From Chlorops oryzae (lineage: Eukaryota > Arthropoda > Insecta > Diptera > Chloropidae): a DNA stretch of 64,000 nt. The DNA is taken from assembly GCA_020466095.1 (NCBI GenBank), contig CM035806.1, forward strand, positions 132,668,573-132,732,572, given 5' to 3'. The notes under the pieces were generated by a model that was not told the origin of the DNA, did not search any database, and was given only the letters and a program-made list of their open reading frames with translations. Position 1 is the first letter of the stretch. Each line of letters starts with the position of its first letter. The position numbers and the translations under genes are program-made. Below, piece after piece: positions 11,214-20,833 of this stretch.

Positions 11214-11414
11214 AAAAAATTTGGAAGAATGGCATGTTTCGAAAAACTCAAATAATTGGATTGAAAAACACGTCTTCACCAATGCTGTCTCACAACTTTG
11301 CGCACAAATTCGCTCAACATTTTCTGCCAATTTGAAACCTTTCTTTTTTATATATTTGCTTTTTATTCCTCTTAGGATTCCAATTTTTACTAATAATTTT
11401 AAAAAAAATCGGCG

Positions 11415-11497
11415 TTCGCTTGGCTCGGGATTTGAACCTGGGTCCTTCGGATCGCGGGGTGCACTCGCTACGCTGTGAGCTACGACAGCGCGGGCCG
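11415..11497 (-). ncRNA. tRNA-like module (right arm of S2)
   Basis: The minus strand reads GTAGCTCACAGCGTAGCGAG (A box) and then CCCAGGTTCAAATCCCG (B box). It occupies the position equivalent to the minus-strand module of S1, but the sequence between the boxes differs. Overlapping small open frames on both strands are not genes. Confidence 0.55.
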
Positions 11498-11865
11498 GTC
11501 CCCCATGTATCAACGTAGTATAGCAAATTTACTGAATTGGCCCTGTTGCCTCTACTTCTGCACTAGTTCAAACGCGACTGTCGATTTTCGAATGGCACCT
11601 CAGAGTAACATAAAAGTTTACAGTTCAATGCATTGGCGGGGAAATTACGAGCGAGTAGTAGGTACTGTTGATTTGGGAAGTAGTCGAAGAATACTTCTGC
11701 ACTAGTTCAACTTCCTACAGGGTGCCGATGAGATATAGATGACAGTATCATGCATGACACCTTGGGGACACATGTCATCGTAGAGGGGTGCTGTTCAAGT
11801 GCTTGAATGTCATTGACTACTGAGATTTAAATGAGGTTTTAGCGTCAGTTGAGCGTTAGCATGAA

Positions 11866-11932
11866 GTGGCGTAGAAGATGAGTGCTCGACTCAGAATCCG
11901 AAGATCGCAGGTTCGATCCTTGGCTGAGATGA
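11866..11932 (+). ncRNA. Solo tRNA-like module
   Basis: TGGCGTAGAAGATGAGTGC (A-box-like) is followed by CGCAGGTTCGATCCTTGG (B box). It lies in a block (about 11723-12250) that also holds GACACATGTCATCG and its near inverse CATGTCACCGG. It may be a remnant of another tRNA-module element. I could not find a facing partner or clear termini. Confidence 0.45.
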
Positions 11933-12650
11933 AAGCAAATCGTCAAAAATAGATTATTACAATTTTGCGAAATAGAGTTTTCAACTGGTTTTTATAAATT
12001 GACATTTAGAGAGATAAGAAAATGTGCTGCTCTCAAATGCTTTTTTCGACATCGCACCCCCCCGGGCATGACATTCTATGCTAGGGGTCACCAGTGACAT
12101 TTTCTAATCCCACGAAGACATGTCACCGGTGAATTCACTGTCCAACTCAACTCCTGTACAAATGTCACACAAAATGTCCTATGAAATCGCACGCGTTCCG
12201 GATCCAAAGTCACCCTGACTTCATGGATGAGCCGGAAGTTTGCCAAAACCTGTCGAAATCCATTGCAAAGCGCTTGTTTTGTTTTGTCTGGGCGCAAGAA
12301 ATTTAATTATTTATTTATTTACAATTAACAGTGTAAACTAGAAGGGTAGATGTTTTTGTTAATTTAAAAAAAAATTTTTTTTTTTGAGATAACAATGCAA
12401 CAAGAAAATATTTAGCAATTTGTGTTTAATTTATACCATACTGTAATTTTTTCGATGCAGCTTTCGAGAAGCTAGTTATTACATCGCATTTTGAGGATAG
12501 AAAGTTAAAGCTGCTCAAATATTTGTTTAAATATCTTAAAACACTGACATTCAACAAGATAAGTATCAGGTTACGTAAATATTTGTTAAAACGGAAAACT
12601 GCAAGGAAGTTAAGTAGATTATCTATTTCAGTATTGAAATAACCTCATAG
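11933..12650. other. Upstream region of the lipocalin gene
   Basis: Apart from a TTTA run near 12305 and T/A-rich stretches, I see nothing specific. It includes the sequence immediately upstream of the promoter below; no operator-like repeats were recognised. Confidence 0.35.
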
Positions 12651-12659
12651 CTGAATGCA

Positions 12660-12693
12660 TATAAAGCTGTGCACTAATTGCTTCGTTTCAGTT
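12660..12693 (+). promoter_or_regulatory. TATA box plus initiator for the lipocalin gene
   Basis: TATAAAG lies at 12660-12666 and the arthropod initiator TCAGTT at 12688-12693. With +1 at the A of TCAGT (12690), the TATA box is at -30, the expected spacing. The leader to the ATG at 12769 would be 79 bases. Confidence 0.75.
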
Positions 12694-12768
12694 TAGAGTT
12701 TTCAAAGGCAGCACGGATTTTTGAAAAGAAAAAGAAGAAAAAAACAAACAACACATATTTCAGCCATA

Positions 12769-13595
12769 ATGACTTCCTTTAAGAAACAGCAACTGTTCAT
12801 TTACTTTGTTCTGTTCCTGCTGCAGGATGTGAGTTGTCAAAATGTAGAACTTGGACCCTGTCCTGATGCTGAAATTCAGCTTGACTTCAATTATACTGAG
12901 GTAAGAGCAGCAAGGTATTCAATTGAGGAAAGTTATTTAAAGGCTGTTTTCTTAAGTTTCAAGGACGTTGGTTTGAAATAGCCCGCAGTCCAAGGTTTGG
13001 AGAAAGTGCGAAAAAATGCAACGTCTATGAATACATTCCACCGGAAAACGGTCGGATAACCATCAACGGAAGATTAGTCTCATTACTGTGAGTTGAACGT
13101 AAAAAATTCCATATTCAAGAGCATTTTTAATTATACCAAAATTTTATCAAGCGACAATCAAGAGGAATACAGAACCCTCCACGCGACAGTTTCCGGACGA
13201 GGAGAAGCAAGTTAGTCCACAGAAATGCCCACTTAAAAAACTAAATCAAACGATATTTTTTAGCCACAGATAATGGCTTTGTCTTCCGTGTGGTGAGAAC
13301 TGATTACAAAAACTACGCAGTTATTTACGCTTGTAAAAAGGGAACTTTAGACCTCTACCACACCGGTACATATCGAATTATTATGGAAATTTTTTACAGG
13401 ATCTCTGAACCTTCTATTTCTATCCGAACAGATATTTTATGGATCCTTGGACGTATGCCAAGTCTGTCACGGGAATCATTAAACACGTCCTTTAGGGCTA
13501 TACACGATAATTTTTTGCCGGGCTATAACTTAATTTACACTGTTCAGAAAAATTGCCCACCGCCTCCGGAGGGGGACTTACCATCTGTTAACTAA
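12769..13595 (+). CDS. Secreted lipocalin (apolipoprotein D-like), five exons
   Basis: Exons 12769-12900, 12957-13087, 13152-13210, 13264-13365 and 13432-13595 join in frame to 195 residues. Introns are 56, 64, 53 and 66 bp with GT-AG ends. Residues 1-23 form a signal peptide with hydrophobic core LFIYFVLFLL. The lipocalin GxW motif is FQGRWFEIARSP (45-56). Mature cysteines at 31, 65, 131 and 183 fit the two-disulfide pattern of ApoD-type insect lipocalins. An N-glycosylation sequon (NYT) is at 41-43, and the protein ends with a proline-rich tail. Lipocalins carry small hydrophobic ligands outside cells; the ligand here is unknown. Exon 4 also reads through intron 4 in frame, so retention of that 66-bp intron would add 22 residues. 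The start was chosen because it opens directly into the signal peptide, downstream of a well-spaced promoter. It could be nearer to NLaz, GLaz or Karl; I cannot tell which. Confidence 0.9.
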
Positions 13596-13811
13596 GGAGG
13601 TTATTTAATCAACAACTTTAAAATGTGGAATCACAACAATTAACCGTTGTGAAAATTTTCAGATAATTTCATTAGAAAACTGTACTCTTAAAAACCTCCC
13701 TTGCTTTACACGATATTGCCTTTTGCTGTTTTGTAGCTCCAGTCTATCAAAAATTACATTAGTAAAAACAAAACCACATAAATTTTGGAGTACATTATGT
13801 ATATACCTAAC

Positions 13812-13817
13812 AATAAA
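13812..13817 (+). terminator. Poly(A) signal of the lipocalin gene
   Basis: AATAAA lies 217 bases after the stop codon, in an AT-rich 3' region. It is the first canonical hexamer downstream of the stop. Confidence 0.6.
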
Positions 13818-14060
13818 TTTCAATAGAATCTGCTGCCATTAGTAAATGTTCTGTGTAAGGCTGTATTTGAGCTGTTCTGCAACTCATTTGAATCTTTTTC
13901 AGTGCATGAACACGTCGTTTATGTAAATTTTATTCTCTCTCATAGAATTCCGATTAAGCTTAGTAATTGTGTCTATTTCACACAAGTAGAAGGATTAAAA
14001 TTTCTTCTTTTAATAAAACTTCTTCCACGTATTCAAATAGCAAAGGACCAAGTGTCTTTG

Positions 14061-15062
14061 AGCTGGAGAATTGTCGATATTTGCGACTATCGATTGCCTC
14101 AATAGTCGATAGTCTGAACCATGGATAGTATATATTTTAAAATTAAATTCATTTAAATATCCACGATTTTAAAGCTTTGAATTTAAAAATGAATGTTGGT
14201 CTTATACATAGTAAAAACTTCAAATTTAATAAAATAGTGGGCAAAAGTATCCTTCCTCAATTTATATCACGTGGTTATATATGTAAGACCCTGAAGGATC
14301 TCACTGAATCCTGAATTGTCAGGATGTCCAAGGATCGGACTTTGAAAGTTCAAACGAAACACGACTTTTTATTTATTAAAAAATAGTTTTGTTCTTTATT
14401 GTTTTGATTCTCCAAATATCTCGAATTGAATTGAATGTTCTAAGAATTATTTAAAATAAGGAAGATTCTTATTTCAAATTTGCTTCTGTTACTTTGTTAC
14501 AAAAAATGTCGAAATTCTAAAAGTGAGTTGTTACCTACATATACAAGGAGGCGAATTTTGAAGTGTTTCTTACTCAATTTTGGGGAATCTATCCATACTT
14601 TGTTATCATGGCATACACAGTTTAGCATGACGCCTATAATTCTCAATTTGTCTATAAAAGGGGACACATAAGACTCGAAGAAATTCTGGAAATTCTTCGC
14701 GAAGAGATGTGACAAGAGGTGTGTAAATTTGTCTTGTTTATTGGCTTTATCCGTCAGAGATTGATATCTATCGATAGTTTCGATAAGACCGCTAATAGAT
14801 AAGTTCGATAATCGATAAATAATTTAATAATCGATAATCTCAACAGATTAATTCAATAATCGATTTATTCAATAATCGACAAATTTACTAATCGATCATT
14901 TGAATAATCGGTAATTTAATAGGCGATAATTTCAATTATCGCTAATTTAAATAATCGATAAAGGCAATAATCGAAAGCGGATATACTTATTTAGGAATCA
15001 AAGGCGGCCGAATTCTGAAGCGTTTCATACTCGATTTTCAGGAATCTATCCATACTTTGTAA
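14061..15062. mobile_element. TCGATA-rich element, family G copy 1
   Basis: It begins AGCTGGAGAATTGTCGATA. It shares with 61344-63103 the blocks CCTCAATTTATATCACG, GACGCCTATAATTCTC, GGGGACACATAAGACTCG and TTGTTTATTGGCTTTAT-like. From about 14755 to 14975 there is a degenerate tandem array of AATCGATAA-like units about every 14-15 bp. The segment GGCGAATTTTGAAG...TCCATACTTTGT (14549-14604) recurs at about 15003-15062. The right boundary is uncertain. Non-coding. Confidence 0.6.
14755..14975. repeat. Degenerate tandem array of ATCGATAA units
   Basis: At least a dozen ATCGATAA/ATCGATAATTT units lie in about 220 bp, spaced about 14-16 bases apart. The core TATCGATA equals the known Drosophila DRE motif bound by DREF. 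Whether it has any role here is inference. Confidence 0.7.
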
Positions 15063-15618
15063 CAGGGGTGTCACGGATATGGCTCTTTTGACATCCCCGG
15101 ATGCAGATGGAGTTATGATAAGTTGAAGGAAATGTAAATTCTTCTTTAACTACGCCCGTTAATAGAGCAAAATCATGGCTGTTCGTAATTGAATGAACTT
15201 CGATTTTGTTATTTTTACTACGATTTTTCGCTGAGAGCATGGATTAGAACAAATGAATGATCCTTTTAAAGTTGATTATTTTATTTCAATTATTTTGAGA
15301 TGTTAAGAGCAATAGGTAAGTAAAAAATTAACTAATAATAAATGAATTTCCATTTTCGTAGTAAGCGATCACGAATCAATTGAAAACATTAAGGTTAGCG
15401 AAGAAAATTCAAAACATAAACATGACAAGAAAGAGATGCCAAAAACCGCTTCAGAAATGCAGCAGAGCTTTCCTCTTCAGGATCGGCAAAACTCGAAAGA
15501 ATGTCTTCAAATGCTCCAGATTTTTATCTTTTGATCCATATATGTAGGTGTATGTATGGACTTTTTTCTTCGATTCGTGTGAAACAAATTCAAACGTCAA
15601 ACTTTCCATGTGAGGTAC
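15063..15618. other. Unassigned intergenic DNA
   Basis: No supportable gene. A 64-codon minus-strand open frame at 15046-15240 has no splice or start context. Confidence 0.35.
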
Positions 15619-16613
15619 CCCAGCCAACACTGAACGTTACCATAACGTTTTGTAAAGGTAACATAAAAACGTTGCAGTAACATTATTTTATTTTGTTTAG
15701 GCAACGTGATGGGAATGTTTTCACATATAAATTATTGAAACGAATGAATTAACTGCAGCTTTATAACCTGCTTGATGTTTTTAGTAGATACATATACATT
15801 CTAACCCTACGACAAATTCGAACTCGAAAATGTTCTTTATTTACATATCGAGCCATAACCGCCAAATTGATCTAAGTGACTTTTTTTTTTTTAATTTACC
15901 TCTTCATGAAAATATCGACATTTTTCGGGAAATCATCGCATGCTACATTTTTTACTAATTTTACTTTTTGATGCAAATTTGTTCTAGAGCCTTTAATTCA
16001 TCGCCTGGGAAAATATTAAAATCTCGAGAACCGTATTTACGGAGATAATGTGGAATTAATGAAAAATTTATTGTTATTTATTCTCCTTTTTTTAAATTTT
16101 TTTTTTTTTTTACTATATTTTTTCATTTTCAAATAAAAAAATATTTGGAGTGAAAAATTCTTTACGCATGTTTCCCAAAATCTGAATAACCATAAACTCA
16201 AGTGAGCATTTTGACGAACAGATTCTGTTTGTTTGTTTAGCCTACTGGTTAAAGCGTTCGCCTAGCACGCTGGATGTTGCGACATGTGTCGTGGGTTCGA
16301 AACTCGATCGAAGCAAAGAAAATTGAAGACAAATTAGGAAGATAAAAAATTGAAAAAAATGAAATCAATTAATTAAATAATAGTAATAATAGTTATAAAT
16401 AAAAATAAAAAATTTAGAGATAAATAAGAGAAAAAAAAACACAAAATTTTTTTTTTCTCCGTCGTTTTTATAGGCTGATTTCTGTTACACTGTTACGTTG
16501 TTGAGTAGGAAATAATAACGTTATTGTAACCTTATTGTGACGTTCTTAAAACGTTTTTCCACTGTTAAATTACGTCACTGTAATGTTATATTAACGTAAC
16601 AGTGTTGACTGGG
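15619..16613. mobile_element. TIR element with one tRNA-like module, family K
   Basis: The ends are CCCAGCCAACACTGAACGTT and, inverted, CCCAGTCAACACTGTTACGTT. TAC flanks both sides (15616-15618 and 16614-16616), consistent with a 3-bp target duplication. Subterminal AACGTT/ACGTTA motifs are repeated many times at both ends. A plus-strand tRNA-like module is at 16238-16312. There is no open frame. Superfamily not assigned. Confidence 0.8.
16238..16312 (+). ncRNA. tRNA-like module inside family K
   Basis: TAGCCTACTGGTTAAAGCG (A box) is followed by a CGCCTAGCACG anticodon-arm-like stretch and GTGGGTTCGAAACTCG (B box). Among the modules of the window this most resembles a complete tRNA gene. The flanking AAGCAAAGAAAATT gives no obvious CCA-side pairing. 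tRNA-derived, function unknown. Confidence 0.55.
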
Positions 16614-17818
16614 TACTCTTTAGGTGAGGTCTTAAGAGATTTTTTTGGGAAACAATTTTTTTTCAATGACACTCTGTAACTACTTATTTAAAAGGTCAGG
16701 AAGCCAAATCCGAAGTTCTATGGAAAGCTCAAGAGATGTTACGAAAAGTTACGAAAAGAAAAACAATAGAAAACAATGTAGCGTATTCTTGAATGGCTAA
16801 TGGCTTGATCGACTAAAATGATTTCCACCGAAATATTTACGACATAGCGTAAAAAGTTCGCTTCTTAAGTCTTTTGTTTTCCCATCCACATCCGCAACAG
16901 TCGCCGAGATAACTTGCTTCTTTATTTATTGTTAATCGCTATTATTTAATTTTTTATTTTCTTGATGAATTCAATTAAAAATGGATTTTTGCGTCATTTA
17001 TTGTTGTGTTTCTTAAATTCAAAGAAAAAAAAAAAAAATACGAAGTTCATCCAGATTTGATTGAAGTTGACGTGCGAAAATATCAAATTATAAAAGAAAA
17101 AAAATAAAGGAATTTGAAGCTGCCGTAGAAGAATTTCTCCTACGCCGCACAGTGTCGCGACTCCATACATTTCTTGGCCAAAAATAGAAGGAGTTGCTCT
17201 AGAGCAATGAAATTTCGCCTGGACATTTCTTTCGATGAGATTAAGAAATTTTGAAAAAATTGGAAATATTCGACCACCCCACCACCCAGCCCCCCTACAA
17301 CAGGCTTTTCTAAAATCGCCAATTTTCAACCTAGAGACTTGAAATTGAAAAAAGCACACGGGTTATTTTTCACCTCTTATGTACGAAAAAATTATAATTT
17401 TTGGAGCGCCACGCCTACTTTTTGTGCAACGCCCACTCAAAATTAGGAAAAAACTCACTCAAAATTCCCCACCCAAATTCTATGAAAAATCTCAGGAATT
17501 CTTTAATCTTAAAATTTTTTATAAAACTCAAACATGTATTTAATGTAAAAAATAAAAACAAGGGCCTTATTTTATGCCAAGCAAGAAATACCAAGTTTCG
17601 AAAACAGCGAAATTCAAAAGCAAAACTCACACCGAAGTAATACGTTTTAGGTTAATTATCACCTTATTCCTTCGTTCATGGTGACTTGAAAAAACGGAAA
17701 TTTCTCCGTACCGTTCCATATATAATGCTTCCCAAGTTTTCAAGTTCCACTCCTTATTTTTGTCGAATCGAAATTTAATCCATAATTTCTGCCGAAGAAC
17801 AAACTTTTATTAAATCTT
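16614..17818. other. Intergenic DNA right of family K
   Basis: AT-rich with A runs near 17025-17038 and 17098-17106. ACGCCTACTTTTTGTGCAACGCCCACTC near 17410-17435 resembles the GCCACGCCCAC blocks of DINE-1-like repeats and may be an old fragment. The open frames at 16994-17640 have no coding support. A downstream AATAAA for the small gene is listed separately. Confidence 0.35.
17800..17818 (-). terminator. Poly(A) signal region of the minus-strand small gene
   Basis: On the minus strand AATAAAAG follows the TAG stop (17819-17821) by only a few bases. It is a canonical hexamer in a suitable position, though unusually close to the stop. Confidence 0.45.
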
Positions 17819-18288
17819 CTACTTTTCTACGTTTTGTTCTTTGTTGCTAGTGCTCGGTTGTTGTTGTTGTTGTTGTTGATTTAATTGATTATTAAATGTC
17901 TATAATTGAAATTAAAATAAACAAAATTTGTTTTAAAGCCATTATGAAAAGAACCCTTTACTTACTGCCTCGGTAATTTTAAAATCTATCGAACAATTTA
18001 ACCAGTTCGCATTATTTTTTTCGAATGCAGCTCTCCTCCTCCCGCTTTGATGCCACCTTTGTTGAAGTTTTGTTCCAAAAAAATTTACTTTCTTTTTTAT
18101 ATCTTCTTCATCTAAATCCACAGCAATTTTCTTAACAAAACTTATCATTTCGTTTTGTTTTGCTCCCCATTTTCTGTCTTTAGAAGAGAGCCACACATTG
18201 TAAAGTTCGCTTCTAGCAACGGAGACCACTATAATAAAATCGACATAACAAAAGAAGCAGCAGGCAAAAGCCGATGATATTACTTACT
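17819..18288 (-). CDS. Unknown small protein with polyglutamine tail, three exons
   Basis: Exon 2 (18228-17966) is bounded by an acceptor TTTTATTATAG and a donor GCA|GTAAGT. Exon 3 (17899-17819) follows a 66-bp intron with acceptor TTTCAATTATAG, in phase 0, and reads to TAG. Upstream, a GTAAGT donor leaves an exon ending in A at 18288, so A + TG makes the start codon across a 59-bp intron. The protein is 114 residues: a basic/aromatic domain with RKWGAKQNEM, KLQQRWHQSGRRRAAFEKNN and ANWL, then seven consecutive glutamines and an acidic/polar end. The W/RW spacing suggests a small helical DNA-binding domain of transposase or regulator type, but I do not recognise the family. If the first exon is coding, the protein is longer. 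Confidence 0.6.
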
Positions 18289-18430
18289 TATGTTTATATA
18301 ACTTTGAGATATAAAATACAAAAAAAATTTTTAGGGAGCAAGAGGGTGTTTTTTTTTTAATTTAAAAAATTTATTTCGCTTTTTGCCACGTACTTCTTCA
18401 AATGCTTTAATTTCTTGTAACGGCTAATCA

Positions 18431-18627
18431 CATATCGCACCCTTGCTAATAAATCGGCACAATTCAAAATTTTTTTTATACATTTTTTTATGTTCGATTG
18501 ATATTTTATGTATGAAACCCAAGACCTTGAGAATCGAGGATTATATTAAATCTCAAGAGAGATTGCATGATTTTCGGGAAATGTGAAATTTTGAATTGTG
18601 CCGATTTAGTAGCAAGGGTGCGATATG
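18431..18627. mobile_element. 197-bp MITE with about 40-bp inverted ends, family L
   Basis: The left end is CATATCGCACCCTTGCTAAT and the right is its near-perfect inverse. The arms extend through AAATCGGCACAATTCAAAATT with very few mismatches. It lies about 140 bp upstream of the split-start gene on the minus strand, so it may bear on that gene's 5' region. Confidence 0.8.
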
Positions 18628-20192
18628 TTATAAATATAAACATATGGCATATAAACCATTAAGGTGAGACTACTATCAATAAAATAATAGCATTTCAAAT
18701 AAGTATTAGCTATTTTTTAAAGTTTCGCCAACAGAAACGAACAAATTTCGTTTAGTGTAACTTTAAAAGCGAGGTTAGCTTAAACGGCTTAACATATTAA
18801 GAAATTTTTTTTTTTTTTTTGATTTCTCTTAGTACAAATATAAACTATTCATAACATTAAAAATTTTTAAGCATTTCCAACCTTCATTTTTATCATTGTT
18901 GGCCACACTCGTCACACTGTGCGTCGTGCCGATGATGTGTGCTCGCATGAGTGCGCCTGTGCGTACCTACCAGAGATACGATATTTAACATCTTTATAAT
19001 TTCATGAATATAAAGACCGTAAAGCGTGGTCGGAAAAGACAGACAGACATACTGACATGAAGCATGAGAATCGCAATTGTTCTCACACGAATCCGGCTTT
19101 ACGTTTCATATTGACATTTGCCTTCAATTTATTTTGATTTGAATTTTTATTTTTATTTTTATTTTTAGTTTGACGATAACGACGCGACGCGACGAGGCGC
19201 GACGCATACATCGATAAAATAGAAAAGGCAATCAATTATGGTAACACGATATGAAGCGTTCTGACGATATGAGGCGAAGCCATCTAATTGTGGGAAAGCA
19301 AAGAAAATGAACTGAAACGTCCCATCTGGTGAGTATTGAATCTTGTGATGATTATTTAGCCTGTTCCGAGTCTGATAATGTTGGATATGATCACTGCTGC
19401 TAATGTCATCGTTAAATCAAAAATTGATATTTAATTAATTCGCATGATCTGAGCCAGTAGCGAGCATCATAAATTTATCACCTAATTGCAAAATTCCTGC
19501 AATCTAAGCTAAGTTCTGGAGAGGATCCTTACTGAGATCATTTTAAAGAAAATAATTTCCAATTTAATTATTCAATCCTAAGCAATGCCAATCAATGAAA
19601 AGGGAAATTCGCTTGTTTATTTCAATCGAGTGTAGAACGATACTCTTCTAGCCTAGAAGTTCTAGGGAAGATTCCCAAGCAGTAGATCAATTTATTTGAG
19701 ATCAGCTGAAGTTTTCAATCAAGATAGAGATTTTAAGAGTTGAAGAAGGGGAGTTGAGATCAAAGAATCATAGGGGGAGGCGGCAGGGAGTGATAGCAGG
19801 AGAAGTCAGGCGGTGAGGTTGGGAGCAAAAGATAGAAAGAGACGGAGGGACAGATCGAAGCCGATAGAGAGACAGCGAGAAAAGGAGAGATACCCCAGCG
19901 TAACGGTAGCCGAGCATTTGCGATTGATATGCAAGAGAACTCCCGATGGCAAAAGAACCATAAAATATTCTTTAGGCTTATGTGCTTAAGATTGAAATTT
20001 CGATCCGGAGATAATTGAAAAAATTCTAAGTACAAACGACAAAAAAAATATTTAAAAACACTATTTAGTATTCTACGCCCCTCGCGCGTCAAATACAAAA
20101 AAAAAACGACGAATTTTTTAATAAATTTTTTTTTTTTGGTCAGCGCCATATCGGTATTTCCAGTTAATGCAAATCGAAATGATTCATTTATG
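18628..20192. other. Intergenic DNA with GACGC simple repeat
   Basis: GACGCGACGCGACGAGGCG lies near 19182-19206, and TTTTTATTTTTATTTT precedes it. Open frames at 19760-20149 are not supported. No RNA gene was recognised. Confidence 0.35.
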
Positions 20193-20200
20193 ATTTGGAG

Positions 20201-20825
20201 TAGGGATGGGCATAATGGGAAAATACATCGATATACATCGTATCGATATATTTAAAAAGCATCGAAATTGAAACGATACTATCGGGGGAGAAATATCGAG
20301 CTTTCGATATATCGAATTATAAATACCAATTAAAAATGACTATTTTACTAAAATACAGTGTACCTTCTGCTTGGGGAGAACCCTCCTAAGCGGACACTAC
20401 TCTAAACGGACAGATTTCAGGAATTTTCTTGTGCTCCTGCTTCTCAAATACTTTCCTCTGAAGCGAATGCCTCTGTTAAGCGGACATATATTTGGATCCC
20501 GTAGGTGCCTGCTTAAGACAGAGTACACTGTACATATTTTAGACGAAATTGGAGTGTACAAAAGGACGTTTTCGAGTTCTCAGATGGTATGATAAGATAT
20601 GATACGATAAGACATGAACGATTAAAATGCCGCTTTATATCCAAGAGAAATACGTGTGAAACACAGGTTTACAACGATAGACATATATAAAATATCGCTT
20701 TCGATGTCGGGAAAAGTATATCGATGTACGATATATCGCCGAGCAAAAATATCAGTATAAATTTTCGATATATCCTTTTAAAAATATCGATGTTTTGATA
20801 TATCGATATTTTTTGCCCATCCCTA
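20201..20825. mobile_element. hAT-like MITE with intact 8-bp duplication
   Basis: The terminal repeats TAGGGATGGGCA and TGCCCATCCCTA are perfect over 12 bp. ATTTGGAG flanks both sides (20193-20200 and 20826-20833), the 8-bp duplication expected for hAT. Subterminal regions are full of ATCGATAT/ATATCGAT. A pogo-like MITE is nested inside at 20356-20530, so the hAT insertion is the older of the two. Confidence 0.92.
20356..20530. mobile_element. pogo/Tigger-like MITE nested in the hAT element, copy H2
   Basis: TA|CAGTGTAC and GTACACTG|TA mark the ends. Internal TAAGCGGACA motifs face both ways, as at 2828 and 23044. The length is 175 bp. The TA on both sides is the Tc1/mariner-type duplication. 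Confidence 0.8.
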
Positions 20826-20833
20826 ATTTGGAG

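Larger units (their letters stand above)
10971..11722. mobile_element. TIR element with convergent tRNA-like modules, copy S2
   Basis: It has perfect 12-bp terminal repeats, CCCTGTAGGAAG and CTTCCTACAGGG. It has the same order as S1: left arm with TAGCGAGCAGTTCTCGAG, a plus-strand module (11138-11213), an AT-rich centre, a minus-strand module (11415-11497), and a right arm with GAGCGAGTAGTA. It lies only 287 bp from S1 and is about 752 bp long. No obvious target duplication was found. Confidence 0.8.

Noticed and set aside
13290..13595. Single-exon 101-codon protein starting at an internal GTG/ATG
   Set aside because: It is exons 4 and 5 of the lipocalin plus retained intron 4; upstream exons supply the signal peptide and GxW motif in frame.
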